Part shown: one piece after another, positions 38,201 to 44,952 of the stretch
How positions within the stretch are numbered: position 1 is the stretch's first letter
Layout: each line of letters begins with the position of its first letter
Origin: Xiphophorus maculatus
Lineage: Eukaryota; Chordata; Actinopteri; Cyprinodontiformes; Poeciliidae
DNA: 64,000 nt
Reading direction: 5' to 3'
Assembly: GCF_002775205.1 (NCBI RefSeq)
Contig: NC_036446.1
Span: 495,001 to 559,000 of the forward strand
Made by a program: the position numbers and the translations under genes
Notes under the pieces: generated by a model
The model's database searches: none
Seen by the model: the letters and a program-made list of their open reading frames with translations, nothing else
What the model was told of the DNA's origin: nothing

Positions 38201-41200
38201 CTATCGTGTCTTTAACGTGTCTTTAACATGTCTCTATCGTGTCTCTAATGTGTCTCTAATGTGTCTATCGTGTCTCTAACGTGTCTTTAACGTGTCTTTA
38301 ATGTGTCTATCGTGTCTCTAACGTGTCTTTAATGTGTCTCTATCGTATCTCTAACGTGTCTCTATCGTGTCTCTAACGTGTCTTTAACATGTCTCTATCG
38401 TGTCTCTAACGTGTCTTTAACATGTCTCTATCGTGTCTCTAACGTGTCTTTAACATGTCTCTATCGTGTCTCTAACGTGTCTTTAACGTGTCTCTAACGT
38501 GTCTTTAACGTGTCGCTATTGTCTCTCTATCGTGTCTCGATCGTGTCTCTAACGTGTCTTTAACGTCTCTATCGTATCTTTAACGTGTCTTTAACATGTC
38601 TCTATCGTGTCTCTAACGTGTCTCTAACGTGTCTTTAACATGTCTCTATCGTGTCTCTAACGTGTCTTTAACATGTCTCTATCGTGTCTCTAACGTGTCT
38701 CTAACGTGTCTCTATCGTGTCTTTAACGTGTCTTTAACATGTCTCTATCGTGTCTCTAATGTGTCTCTAATGTGTCTATCGTGTCTCTAACGTGTCTTTA
38801 ACGTGTCTTTAATGTGTCTATCGTGTCTCTAACGTGTCTTTAATGTGTCTCTATCGTATCTCTAACGTGTCTCTATCGTGTCTCTAACGTGTCTTTAACA
38901 TGTCTCTATCGTGTCTCTAACGTGTCTTTAACATGTCTCTATCGTGTCTCTAACGTGTCTTTAACATGTCTCTATCGTGTCTCTAACGTGTCTTTAACGT
39001 GTCTCTAACGTGTCTTTAACGTGTCTCTAACGTGTCTTTAACGTGTCGCTATCGTCTCTCTATCGTGTCTCGATCGTGTCTCTAACGTGTCTTTAACGTC
39101 TCTATCGTGTCTCTAATGTGTCTCTATCGTGTCTTTAATGTGTCTCGAATGTGTCTTTAACGTGTCTATCGTGTCTCTAACGTTTCTTTAATGTGTCTAT
39201 CGTATCTTTAACGTGTCTTTAACATGTCTCTATCGTGTCTCTAACGTGTCTCTATCGTGTCTTTAACGTGTCTCTATCGTGTCTTTAACGTGTCCTTTGC
39301 AGAAGGGACCAGAACCCAAGAAGTCTCTGGTTCTGGACCCAAAGCGGAGCAACGCCATCAACATCGGCCTGACCGTCCTTCCTGCCGTCCACGTCATCAA
39401 GAACGCCATCCTGAGCTTCGATGACTACGCCATCAGCAAGGAGGGGGTGGAGGTACGCAGCGCTGCCGGACCGGGCCTCTGGTCCTCTGGTCCTCTGACC
39501 CGTTTGGGCCGGTCCGGACCTCACGGCCTCTCTGTTGTGAGTAGAAGATCCTGACGATGATCCCGACCGAGGAGGAGAAGCAGAAGATCCAGGAGGCCCA
39601 GCTGGCGAACCCCGACCTGCCGCTGGGAACCGCTGAGCAGTTCCTGCTCACCCTGGCCTCCATCAGCGCCCTGAACCCCCGCCTGCAGCTCTGGGCCTTC
39701 AAGCTCAACTATGAGGTTCTGGAGAAGGTGAGCGCACGGCTCCGGTTCCGCCTCCGGTTGCGCCGGCCCGCTGACCAGCTGTCGCCCCCTGCAGGAGATC
39801 GCGGAGCCTCTTTTCGACCTGAAGCTGGGCATGGAGCAGCTGGCGTCCAATCAGACGTTCAGGAGGATCCTCGCCACGCTGCTCGCCATCGGCAACTTCC
39901 TCAACAGCTCCAATGTGAGAAACATCCCAGAAACATCCCAGTTGTTCCCAGTTTCTCCCAGTCTCACCAGTGTGGCTCTTCTCTGTTCCAGGCCAAAGGC
40001 TTTGAGCTGAGTTACCTGGAGAAGGTGGTGGAGGTGAAGGACACCGTCCACCGCCACTCGCTGCTGCACCACACCTGCAGCCTGCTGGAGGACAACTACC
40101 CACAATCCTCTGACGTCTACTCCGAGATCCCCGCCATCACCCGCTCCGCCAAGGTACGCCTCACCTGTCCCGCTGTCCTGTCTTCACCTGTTCACATCCA
40201 TTCACGTCACAGCTCGTTACGATGTCACAGCTCGTTACGATGTCACAGCTCGTTATGATGTCACAGCTCGTTATGATGTCACAGCTCGTTATGATGTCAC
40301 AGCTCGTTATGATGTCACAGCTCGTCCTCGTGTGTTCTGTTTTGCTTCAGGTGGACTTTGACCTGCTGGCGGAGAATCTGGTCCAGCTGGAGAGGCGCTG
40401 CAAGGCATCATGGGAGAACCTGAAGCTGGTGGCCAAGCATGAGAGCAAGGCGGTGCTGAAGAACAAGATGACGGAGTTCCTACGAGACTGCACCCAGAGG
40501 GTCAAGATCCTAAAGGTCGTCCACAGGAGGGTCATCAACAGGTAGGGAGTTCAGCCCCGACCCGTCCGTCCCTGGAGACGGCGTGGACGGGTGTGGACTG
40601 ACGTGTCCCCTGCAGGTTCCACTCCTTCTTGCTGTTCCTGGGTCAGCCGTCCTTCTCTGTCCGAGACGTGAAGGTCACCAGCTTCTGCCGCATCATCAGC
40701 GAGTTCGCTCTGGAGTACCGCACCACCCGCGAGCGCGTCCTCACCATCAGACGCAAACGTACCATCAAGAGGGAGCGGAACAAGACCCGGGGCATGCTGA
40801 TCACCGAGGTAATGCTCCGGGGTCAGAGGTCAGAGGTCAGGAGGCGGTTCTGCTCAGTTTGATCCACAGCAGCTGAATCAGCCTCCTGTTCCTGCAGTGG
40901 AGATACAGCAGGGGGCGCTGCTGCACACCTGAAAGCAGACATGCAGCAGAAGAAAAGATTTCAAAACTCACTAAGATTTGACAAACATGTTGATTAGAAA
41001 TTAAAGTTTATTGATCTTTGAGAATTACTTCTTATATTATGATCTGAAAACAGTTTAATGAAGAGTTCTCCACTAGTTAATGTTTATTTTCCATAAAAAC
41101 CGTCTGAACTTCCTGGGAATGACCTCGGATCGTTTCAGGCAGACGATGTTTCAGACCTCATCTTGTCTTTTTTCCCTCAGACGGAAAAGTTTTCGGGCGT

Positions 41201-42258
41201 TCCTGTTCAGGACAGCATCTCGCCCGTCTCCATGGCAACTGATCCTGGCTCTGATCAGGAGGAGGAGCATGAAACCATGACGAGCCTGCTGACCAGCAGC
41301 TGCAGCAGCCTGACCGTTCATCCTGCAGGCCTGCGCCGCTCCAGAGCCGTCCGCAGTAAGAACCACAGAACCCTGGTCTGGTTCTGGGTCTGGTTAGAGT
41401 CCGGTCAGGACCAGTTAATGTTCTGGTTCTGTTGCCTAGGTAACCGCTCGGCGAGTCCATCCACTCTGACCGCTGCTAGGGACGATGGGACCGGCTCTCA
41501 GGATGACGCCAACGATGACATCATGGATCGACTGGTGAAGTCCGTGACCCAGAACCCGTCAAACAGAACCGCCAGCCCAAAGTCCCGCAAACGGTCCCGA
41601 CTCAACAGGAAGTCCAGTGAGTCCAGACGCTCCTGGGTTCTCTGAGGTTCTTCTGAGGCCCGACAGAATCACTTCCCTTTCTATCATTAGCTGGAGCTAA
41701 CGCTAAAGCTATATTTAGCTGAAACTAATACTAAGTGCTACAGCAACATGCTGTGCGGTAAAGCTCGTTAGCATAGCGATGGGATGTCTAACTAAGCGCT
41801 GGAACCTTCTGGGTCAGTCCGGTTCTGGTTCTGTTTGAAACCAAACAGCAGCTCTGTTTCCCAAACAGCCGGTATCAGGCCGGCTCCTCAGTCCTGTTTT
41901 CACTTCCTGACTAAATCCCCGCTGAGCGGATTAGCGTCGGCGCATCAAAACGCTGCAGCGCCTCCGTGGGAGGCCATGTTGGAGTAACGGCCAGCAGAAC
42001 CTCTCCCCAGTTCTGATGTTGCGTTCTGGTCCGCAGGAGTTTCTCCTCCAGCTGAGGATTCATGAAGTCCAGCAGCTGAAATGACCTCTGACCTGTTGAG
42101 TTTATTATTAATGTGATGGAGATGAAAACGTTATGTTTCTGAGTTCTGACCCGTTTTCTCTGTGTGCTGCAGTGCGGAGGACCCTGAAGGGCGGATTGGA
42201 CCTGGAGGCGGTCCAGGCTCTGGGTCTGCTGCCCAGCAAGACGGGAGCCAGAGTCTGA
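12476..42258 (+). CDS. fhod1: FHOD1 formin (whole gene, 28 coding exons, 1359 aa)
   Basis: FHOD-family diaphanous-related formin. It caps and bundles actin filaments and builds stress fibres after release from autoinhibition by Rho-family signalling and ROCK. Coding exons: 12476-12640, 16328-16434, 16519-16583, 21811-21878, 22237-22342, 23233-23327, 23424-23535, 23657-23751, 23971-24114, 24203-24546, 25506-25613, 26417-26503, 28250-28279, 28617-28667, 31673-31812, 32137-32193, 32946-33098, 33255-33412, 35308-35865, 39303-39452, 39545-39727, 39795-39914, 39992-40153, 40351-40541, 40616-40808, 41181-41355, 41440-41616, 42173-42258. All junctions keep phase and the sum is 4080 nt including TGA. 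Domains: GBD-FH3 about 1-320, Ser/Pro-rich linker 320-690, FH1 about 770-818, FH2 about 825-1210, DAD at the C-terminus. It is longer than human FHOD1 (about 1164 aa) because of the linker. The choice of FHOD1 over FHOD3 rests on the sequence match and on slc9a5 as neighbour. The start codon has a good context (GGCCATGG). Confidence 0.93.
12641..15470. other. fhod1 intron 1, 5' part
   Basis: Non-coding. It includes a Tc1 scrap (12970-12985), an (ATT)n patch at 13600-13632, the hAT element at 14184-14357, GGCCACGCCCACC repeats near 14430-14480 and a short CA run at 15259-15274. Confidence 0.8.
14184..14357. mobile_element. short hAT-type MITE (174 bp)
   Basis: The ends are CAGGGGTCTCAAACTCC and GTTTGAGACCCCTG, inverted repeats. 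The flanks CTCTAGAT and GTCTAAAT match at 6/8, consistent with an old 8-bp hAT duplication. The partial copy at 1-113 is of the same kind. Confidence 0.75.
15471..16040. repeat. minisatellite, 26-bp unit, about 22 copies
   Basis: The unit is CTGTGGCTAACATCCAGCTA plus GATGGT, with a GCAGGTAT variant. It lies in fhod1 intron 1. A hAT element interrupts it at 16041 and one more unit follows (16268-16300), ending about 28 bp before exon 2. Confidence 0.95.
16041..16267. mobile_element. hAT-type MITE inside the minisatellite
   Basis: The ends CAGGGGTAGGCAACTCC and GGATTGCCCACCTCTG are imperfect inverted repeats. AGCTAGCT occurs exactly at 16033-16040 and 16268-16275, a perfect 8-bp target-site duplication. 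The insertion therefore came after array expansion. Confidence 0.9.
16328..16434 (+). CDS. fhod1: fhod1 exon 2
   Basis: Residues 56-91. [20 protein letters not shown] matches the FHOD GBD. Acceptor TTGCAG, donor GC|GTGAGT, phase 2. Confidence 0.92.
16519..16583 (+). CDS. fhod1: fhod1 exon 3
   Basis: Residues 91-113. [20 protein letters not shown] is the conserved segment that ends the GBD. The 84-nt intron 2 precedes it. Phase 1 at the end. Confidence 0.92.
16584..20593. other. fhod1 intron 3, 5' part
   Basis: No gene. GGTTCTGG/CCAGAACC words, a TG/CG tract (18350-18420) and AT-rich DNA (17740-18150). Several frames over 100 codons at 18.7-20.5 kb are Ser/Arg/Gln-rich artefacts of the repeated words. 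Confidence 0.75.
20594..21267 (+). mobile_element. 5'-truncated LINE fragment (RT C-terminus)
   Basis: An open frame (to 21237) encodes the C-terminal part of a fish non-LTR reverse transcriptase ([20 protein letters not shown], later [20 protein letters not shown]). The 3' end carries a GGAT/GATG tandem tail. The 12-mer ACGGTTTGAAGG occurs exactly at 20582-20593 and 21268-21279, a target-site duplication. It is probably RTE/Rex3-like from the GATG tail, less likely L2. The intact frame and exact duplication suggest a fairly young insertion in fhod1 intron 3. It is not a host gene and lacks the endonuclease and catalytic RT motifs. Confidence 0.9.
21811..21878 (+). CDS. fhod1: fhod1 exon 4
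   Basis: Residues 113-135, start of the FH3 armadillo-like region ([20 protein letters not shown]). Ends in phase 0 at CAG|GTAACC. Confidence 0.92.
22237..22342 (+). CDS. fhod1: fhod1 exon 5
   Basis: Residues 136-171 ([20 protein letters not shown]). Part of FH3. Donor G|GTAAGG, phase 1. Confidence 0.92.
23233..23327 (+). CDS. fhod1: fhod1 exon 6
   Basis: Residues 171-202 ([20 protein letters not shown]). Part of FH3. Confidence 0.92.
23424..23535 (+). CDS. fhod1: fhod1 exon 7
   Basis: Residues 203-240 ([20 protein letters not shown]). Part of FH3. A (CA)n run starts 4 nt after the donor, at 23537. Confidence 0.92.
23657..23751 (+). CDS. fhod1: fhod1 exon 8
   Basis: Residues 240-271 ([20 protein letters not shown]). 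Part of FH3. Confidence 0.92.
23971..24114 (+). CDS. fhod1: fhod1 exon 9
   Basis: Residues 272-319 ([20 protein letters not shown]). End of the FH3 core. Confidence 0.92.
24203..24546 (+). CDS. fhod1: fhod1 exon 10
   Basis: Residues 320-434. A basic patch ([20 protein letters not shown]) is followed by a Ser/Pro/Thr-rich low-complexity linker. The basic RKSRRS motif aligns with a basic, phosphorylatable stretch of mammalian FHOD1. Ends in phase 2. Confidence 0.88.
25506..25613 (+). CDS. fhod1: fhod1 exon 11 (cassette-compatible)
   Basis: Residues 434-470 ([20 protein letters not shown]). 108 nt with phase 2 at both ends, so skipping keeps the frame. Called from acceptor CCACCAG and donor AG|GTCTGT; the donor is not ideal. 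Confidence 0.72.
25700..26150 (+). mobile_element. LINE 3' end (Rex1/L2-like)
   Basis: The stretch 25780-25855 on + reads like the end of a LINE ORF ([20 protein letters not shown] in one frame, broken by stops nearby). The element ends GGATGAATAAAGTAATTTTA followed by TTCTA repeats. The 5' boundary is uncertain. It lies in fhod1 intron 11. Confidence 0.65.
26417..26503 (+). CDS. fhod1: fhod1 exon 12 (cassette-compatible)
   Basis: Residues 470-499 ([20 protein letters not shown]). 87 nt, phase 2-2. The acceptor follows a (CT)n(GT)n tract at 26344-26412. Confidence 0.78.
26504..28249. other. fhod1 intron 12
   Basis: T-rich, no gene. It contains TTAGC/GCTAG words near 27150-27490 and no recognisable transposon ends. 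Confidence 0.7.
28250..28279 (+). CDS. fhod1: fhod1 exon 13, 30-nt microexon
   Basis: Encodes SLEAEQEVF plus split codons. Acceptor TTCCTCCAG, donor TG|GTGAGT, both strong, phase 2-2. It joins in frame to exons 12 and 14. Confidence 0.7.
28617..28667 (+). CDS. fhod1: fhod1 exon 14 (cassette-compatible)
   Basis: Encodes [17 protein letters not shown]. 51 nt, phase 2-2, donor CA|GTAAGT. Confidence 0.8.
29051..29474. repeat. complex GTGTGAGGGTGTGT/GTGTGAGAGTGTGT repeat
   Basis: About 420 bp of TG-rich repeats punctuated by GAGGG or GAGAG, in fhod1 intron 14. It yields long His/Thr-rich frames on the minus strand, which are artefacts. Confidence 0.95.
29475..30418. other. fhod1 intron 14, middle part
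   Basis: No gene; GGTTCTGG and CCAGAACC words throughout. Confidence 0.65.
30441..31347. mobile_element. non-autonomous hAT-like element (907 bp)
   Basis: The ends TAGTGATGGG and CACATCACTA form an 8-bp exact inverted repeat, followed by subterminal GAGCCGGCTC palindromes (near 30500 and 31306) that typify this group. The flanks CTCACCTG and CCCACCTC match at 6/8. It splits the 10-bp minisatellite of fhod1 intron 14. No transposase frame is present. Confidence 0.75.
31348..31663. repeat. minisatellite, 10-bp unit, about 32 copies
   Basis: The unit is ACCTGGTCTC or ACCTAGTCCC. Two units (30420-30440) lie left of the hAT element. The array ends about 10 bp before the acceptor of exon 15. Confidence 0.95.
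31673..31812 (+). CDS. fhod1: fhod1 exon 15
   Basis: Residues 526-573 ([20 protein letters not shown]). Acceptor CTCTCACAG, donor G|GTAAGT, phase 2 to 1. Confidence 0.85.
31831..32041 (+). mobile_element. tRNA-derived SINE, copy 2, with target-site duplication
   Basis: A box TGGCGTAGCGG (31845-31855), B box GGTTCGACTCC (31906-31916), poly-A tail. CTGACCCGGTTC is duplicated exactly at 31819-31830 and 32042-32053. It inserted only 18 bp downstream of the exon 15 donor. Confidence 0.93.
32137..32193 (+). CDS. fhod1: fhod1 exon 16 (cassette-compatible)
   Basis: Encodes [18 protein letters not shown], 57 nt, phase 1-1, in the disordered linker. Confidence 0.78.
32194..32945. other. fhod1 intron 16
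   Basis: No gene. TTAGC words at 32640-32750 and a poly-G run near 32874-32882. Confidence 0.7.
32946..33098 (+). CDS. fhod1: fhod1 exon 17 (cassette-compatible)
   Basis: Residues 592-643 ([20 protein letters not shown], then acidic KEEEGSF). 153 nt, phase 1-1. I do not know an equivalent segment in human FHOD1. Confidence 0.75.
33255..33412 (+). CDS. fhod1: fhod1 exon 18
   Basis: Residues 643-695. The end ([20 protein letters not shown]) looks like a coiled coil that continues into exon 19. Phase 1 to 0. Confidence 0.82.
33413..35307. other. fhod1 intron 18
   Basis: No gene seen. It is moderately AT-rich. The part from about 34790 to 34945 (TACCCGATAGTAACATC, then ATTACTCGATTACT) resembles a degraded transposon end but no matching partner was found. 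Confidence 0.6.
35308..35865 (+). CDS. fhod1: fhod1 exon 19: FH1 and start of FH2
   Basis: Residues 696-881. An acidic motif ([19 protein letters not shown], about 740-758) precedes an FH1 domain of three polyproline runs (about 770-818), which bind profilin-actin. [12 protein letters not shown] at about 825 starts FH2, with the lasso tryptophan near residue 833. Donor AAG|GTAACC, phase 0. Confidence 0.93.
35938..39293. repeat. 3.4-kb minisatellite, 11-bp unit, about 300 copies
   Basis: Units are GTGTCTCTAAC, GTGTCTTTAAC, ATGTCTTTAAC and GTGTCTCTATC, with rare shortened units (GTGTCTAAC). Higher-order structure is visible: blocks with GTATCTCTAAC recur at about 37075, 37547, 38346 and 38865 in similar contexts. 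The array fills fhod1 intron 19 (35866-39302) almost completely and reaches to within about 10 nt of the acceptor. Confidence 0.97.
39303..39452 (+). CDS. fhod1: fhod1 exon 20 (FH2)
   Basis: Residues 882-931. [20 protein letters not shown] holds the conserved actin-contact Ile segment of FH2. The acceptor CCTTTGCAG abuts the minisatellite. Confidence 0.93.
39545..39727 (+). CDS. fhod1: fhod1 exon 21 (FH2)
   Basis: Residues 932-992 ([20 protein letters not shown]). The acceptor TGTTGTGAGTAG is unusual, with purines and a competing AG just upstream, but protein conservation fixes it. Confidence 0.93.
39795..39914 (+). CDS. fhod1: fhod1 exon 22 (FH2 core)
   Basis: Residues 993-1032. Contains the formin signature GNFLN (1025-1029). 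Confidence 0.94.
39992..40153 (+). CDS. fhod1: fhod1 exon 23 (FH2)
   Basis: Residues 1033-1086 ([20 protein letters not shown]). Confidence 0.94.
40206..40326. repeat. 18-bp tandem repeat, about 7 copies
   Basis: The unit is GATGTCACAGCTCGTTAT (first copies TTAC), in fhod1 intron 23, just upstream of the exon 24 acceptor. Confidence 0.95.
40351..40541 (+). CDS. fhod1: fhod1 exon 24 (FH2)
   Basis: Residues 1087-1150 ([20 protein letters not shown]). Phase 2 at the donor AG|GTAGGG. Confidence 0.94.
40616..40808 (+). CDS. fhod1: fhod1 exon 25 (end of FH2)
   Basis: Residues 1150-1214. [20 protein letters not shown] and RERNKTRG mark the FH2 C-terminal helix of FHOD proteins. Confidence 0.94.
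41181..41355 (+). CDS. fhod1: fhod1 exon 26
   Basis: Residues 1215-1273. TEKFSGV is conserved in FHOD proteins; the rest is an acidic Ser/Thr-rich tail. Confidence 0.9.
41440..41616 (+). CDS. fhod1: fhod1 exon 27 (start of DAD)
   Basis: Residues 1273-1332. [14 protein letters not shown] is the hydrophobic DAD core. [12 protein letters not shown] carries two serines in the same spacing as the ROCK sites of human FHOD1. Confidence 0.92.
42173..42258 (+). CDS. fhod1: fhod1 exon 28 (end of DAD, stop)
   Basis: [20 protein letters not shown], then stop TGA at 42256-42258. The Thr after RR is the third ROCK-type site; [10 protein letters not shown] closes the autoinhibitory region. Confidence 0.93.
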
Positions 42259-42835
42259 CCCTGCGCTGACCTCCTGACCTCCTGCTGCTCCAGCGTTTAT
42301 CTCCTCATCTGTTTGCAAATGAACCTTCAGCGCAGCAACAGCAGCTCAGACTGCGGATCAGAATCAGAACCAGAACTGATCTGTTTGCTCTTCACACCAG
42401 ACCTGGACTTACCTGCTGTCTCGTTGGTTCTGATCCAGAAAGTCCTGCAGGTGGACGGCCAGAAGAACTCGGATCAGAACAAACTGCTTGAGATGAACCG
42501 CAGAACCACCTGCAGCTTCTAGAGGCTTCAGTTTGCTGTAAATTAGCCGAGGTTCTGCTCAGGTTCTGGGCCTGCTGCTGGTTCTGGACCTCTCACCTCC
42601 ACAGCATTCTTGTTAATCTGGTACCGAGCAGTCCGACTGCTCACCTGCCACCATGTGTGTTGGTGTGATGTCACTGGGTTCTGGTGTGATGTCACTGGGT
42701 TCTGGTGTGATGTCACTGGGTTCTGGTGTGATGTCCAGGTGTTCCTCAGCTGATGACGACGTTTCAGCTGAGGTGAGGCTGAATGTTTTTCTGCTGTTGA
42801 TAAAGATTTTAAATAAATCTGATGTTCTGGTTCTG
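42259..42835 (+). other. fhod1: fhod1 3' UTR
   Basis: AATAAA at 42812-42817 is the first convincing polyadenylation signal, followed by GT-rich sequence. A 21-bp tandem lies inside it (42658-42740). Confidence 0.65.
42658..42740. repeat. 21-bp tandem repeat, 4 copies, in the fhod1 3' UTR
   Basis: The unit is GTGTGATGTCACTGGGTTCTG less its last base (20 shown as GTGTGATGTCACTGGGTTCT). Each unit holds the near-CRE palindrome TGATGTCA. Confidence 0.9.
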
Positions 42836-43310
42836 GTTCTTCCACCTGTAGAACCTGAGCTGGGTTCCTCCAGTTAGAACTCGAGTGAACCTGTCGGTCC
42901 GGTTCTGGGTTTCGGTTCTTCTCGGATCCGACTCAGTCTCTCCAAAACCGCTGCAGAAGCAGAACAGGAAGTGGGTCCATCAGTACTTCCTGTTTGTTTG
43001 TTTCAACTTCCTTTGACTAAAGCTGAACAGCTCAGAACCCGTGGTTCTGTAAAGTTACACGGCCAAAAGCTTTCCAAATTGAATATTTAGTTTAAATATT
43101 AAACTAACATTAAGTGTTTAGCCAAATATTTAGCATGTTAGCTACTTAGCTAGGTGCCTCATATTTAGCTTGCTAACTACACAGTTTGCTTGGAATTAAA
43201 TGTTTAGCTTTCCAAACTGAATATTTAGTTTAAACTGACGTTATTAAACGATCAACATGATTTTCACTTAGTTTTTTCTCTTCTGACTAAACCGTCCAAA
43301 TCCTTTAGTT

Positions 43311-43606
43311 CAGTGGTTCTCAAAGATTTTCTGGGCCCGCTACAGATTACAATAAAATCCCCCCAAAAAGAAAAAACAATCAACTGGTCACACATGGTTC
43401 AACCAGACATAAACCTTTAAACACATTTTGTTTTCAAACTCCACTGAAGTTTATTTCACACTTCAGGTTGCAACAAAACGAACTACAAACATCTTTACAG
43501 TGAAACACTTTTGTGTAACTGGTTGTTTTTTTTCATCCATACTGCTTCCAGTGCAATGGCACTGCGCCTCCTCTAGGGGGCGCGCCCCACACTTTGGGAA
43601 CCACTG
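43311..43606. mobile_element. non-autonomous hAT element, copy 2 (296 bp)
   Basis: Starts CAGTGGTTCTCAAAG and ends CTTTGGGAACCACTG. The flanks CTTTAGTT and GTCTAGTT match at 6/8. It is the longer relative of the copy at 11766-12006; both share the GGGGGCGCGCCCCACAC segment before the 3' end. Confidence 0.85.
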
Positions 43607-43892
43607 GTCTAGTTCATGTTTCTGTGTAACTTTGCAGCTTGGAGGTGAACTTGGTCCAGGTTGGCCTCCAGGCCTTCAGAGGAAACTGGACCCGGATGTT
43701 TGTGGTTCTGGTTCTCTGAGCTTCAGTTTATTTGCTTTATTTGATTTCCAGCCAGGATCACAGTTTTCATCTGCTGATCGTCTCCCAGCGGGTTCATAAT
43801 CAGCTTCAGGTTTTTATCTGCTGACCTCTGACCTCACCTGACCTTCAACTCAGCTTTTGGGAATCCGAGGCGAAGCGATTAGAGGAGCGGAG

Positions 43893-43980
43893 AGCCTACT
43901 GGTTATTCCTACTGGTTATTCCTGCTGGTTATTCCTACTGGTTATTCCTGCTGGTTATTCCTACTGGTTATTCCTGCTTT
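43893..43980. repeat. 13-bp tandem repeat, about 6 copies
   Basis: The unit is TACTGGTTATTCC alternating with TGCTGGTTATTCC. Intergenic. Confidence 0.93.
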
Positions 43981-44325
43981 GCTCCGGAGCAACACGGCCA
44001 GAAGGAAAACCATCAGGTTTCTGCTGCAGACCGAGGAGCATCCAACCAGCCATCCAACAGCATCCATCCAGTGTGATCAAAGCAGCCATCAAACTGATTC
44101 AAACCAAGTTACACATTTTACTGTTTAAAAATGTTTTTATTTCCTGTCATTTAAAATGACCTCTGACCTCAGTTTGAATATTTTATGCTTCAGTTAGGCA
44201 CTGAGACGCCCCCCACTGAGTGGCGCTGGGGTGAAGAGCCCTATGGTCCTGCTCCTCTTCATCCCACGGTGTTTGAACCAGAACCAGAACCCAGAGCTGG
44301 GTCCGAACCGGCAGCTCTTTTCTCA

Positions 44326-44574
44326 TGAGTCATCCTCAAACGGACCGACGTATGACGTCAGAGTTAGGGTATTGACATGAGTCGTCAGAGGTGATCAGAT
44401 CAGCTGGGGGAGCGGCTCGGTGTCTTTAAGGGTGAGTGGGCGGGTCAGCCTCCTCTTCCTCCTCCCTGGGTGTGTGTGTAGGAGGAGGAGGGAGGTGTGT
44501 GTGTGTGTGTGGATGTTTGGACCCGGCTGCCGGTCTTCCTCCGCGGCTCCTCTCCGCTCGGTGTGTATATAAAG
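44326..44574 (+). promoter_or_regulatory. slc9a5: slc9a5 promoter: AP-1, CRE, GC-rich, TATA box
   Basis: TGAGTCA (44326-44332) is an AP-1 site, TGACGTCA (44353-44360) is a perfect CRE, GGGCGGG lies near 44439, and TATATAAAG (44566-44574) is a good TATA box. The TATA box lies only 41 bp before the chosen ATG, so the 5' UTR would be about 10 nt if this TATA sets the start. Activity is inferred. Confidence 0.6.
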
Positions 44575-44606
44575 CTCAGCGGGATGCCAGCGCCCTGAGC
44601 TCCGGG

Positions 44607-44952
44607 ATGAAGATGCTGCTGCTCGGTCTGCTGCTGCTGCTGCTCCCGGCCGGAGCCGAGCTGTCCGGGTCAGCCGCTCCGCTCCGGGGCCCGGCCCACG
44701 CCTCTCCCTCCACCCCGCCGCGGCTCCTCCTCCCGCAGCCCGCACTGGAGCGCGGGGCTCCCGGCGTCGCCTCGGCCCGATCTGCGGAGCCGGCCGGAGG
44801 AGCCGGCGGCGGCGGCGGGCCGGGGGAGCCGGCGGCGGCGGAGCATCCTCACCACGGCGGCGGGTACCGGGTGGTCCAATGGGAGTGGAGCTACGTCCAG
44901 ACGCCCTACGTCATCGCCATCTGGCTGCTGGTGGCCAGCGTGGCCAAGATCC
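44607..44952 (+). CDS. slc9a5: slc9a5 exon 1
   Basis: Residues 1-116. [16 protein letters not shown] is a signal-like hydrophobic start, followed by a Pro/Ala/Gly-rich extracellular stretch, then [20 protein letters not shown], the first conserved membrane helix. The frame is also open upstream to an ATG at 44436, but that extension lies over the TATA box and would bury the signal sequence. The exon is CpG-rich. Confidence 0.88.

Noticed and set aside
44436..44606. Upstream in-frame ATG as the slc9a5 start
   Set aside because: It would translate GT-repeat and TATA sequence and hide the signal-like N-terminus; kept only as an alternative.
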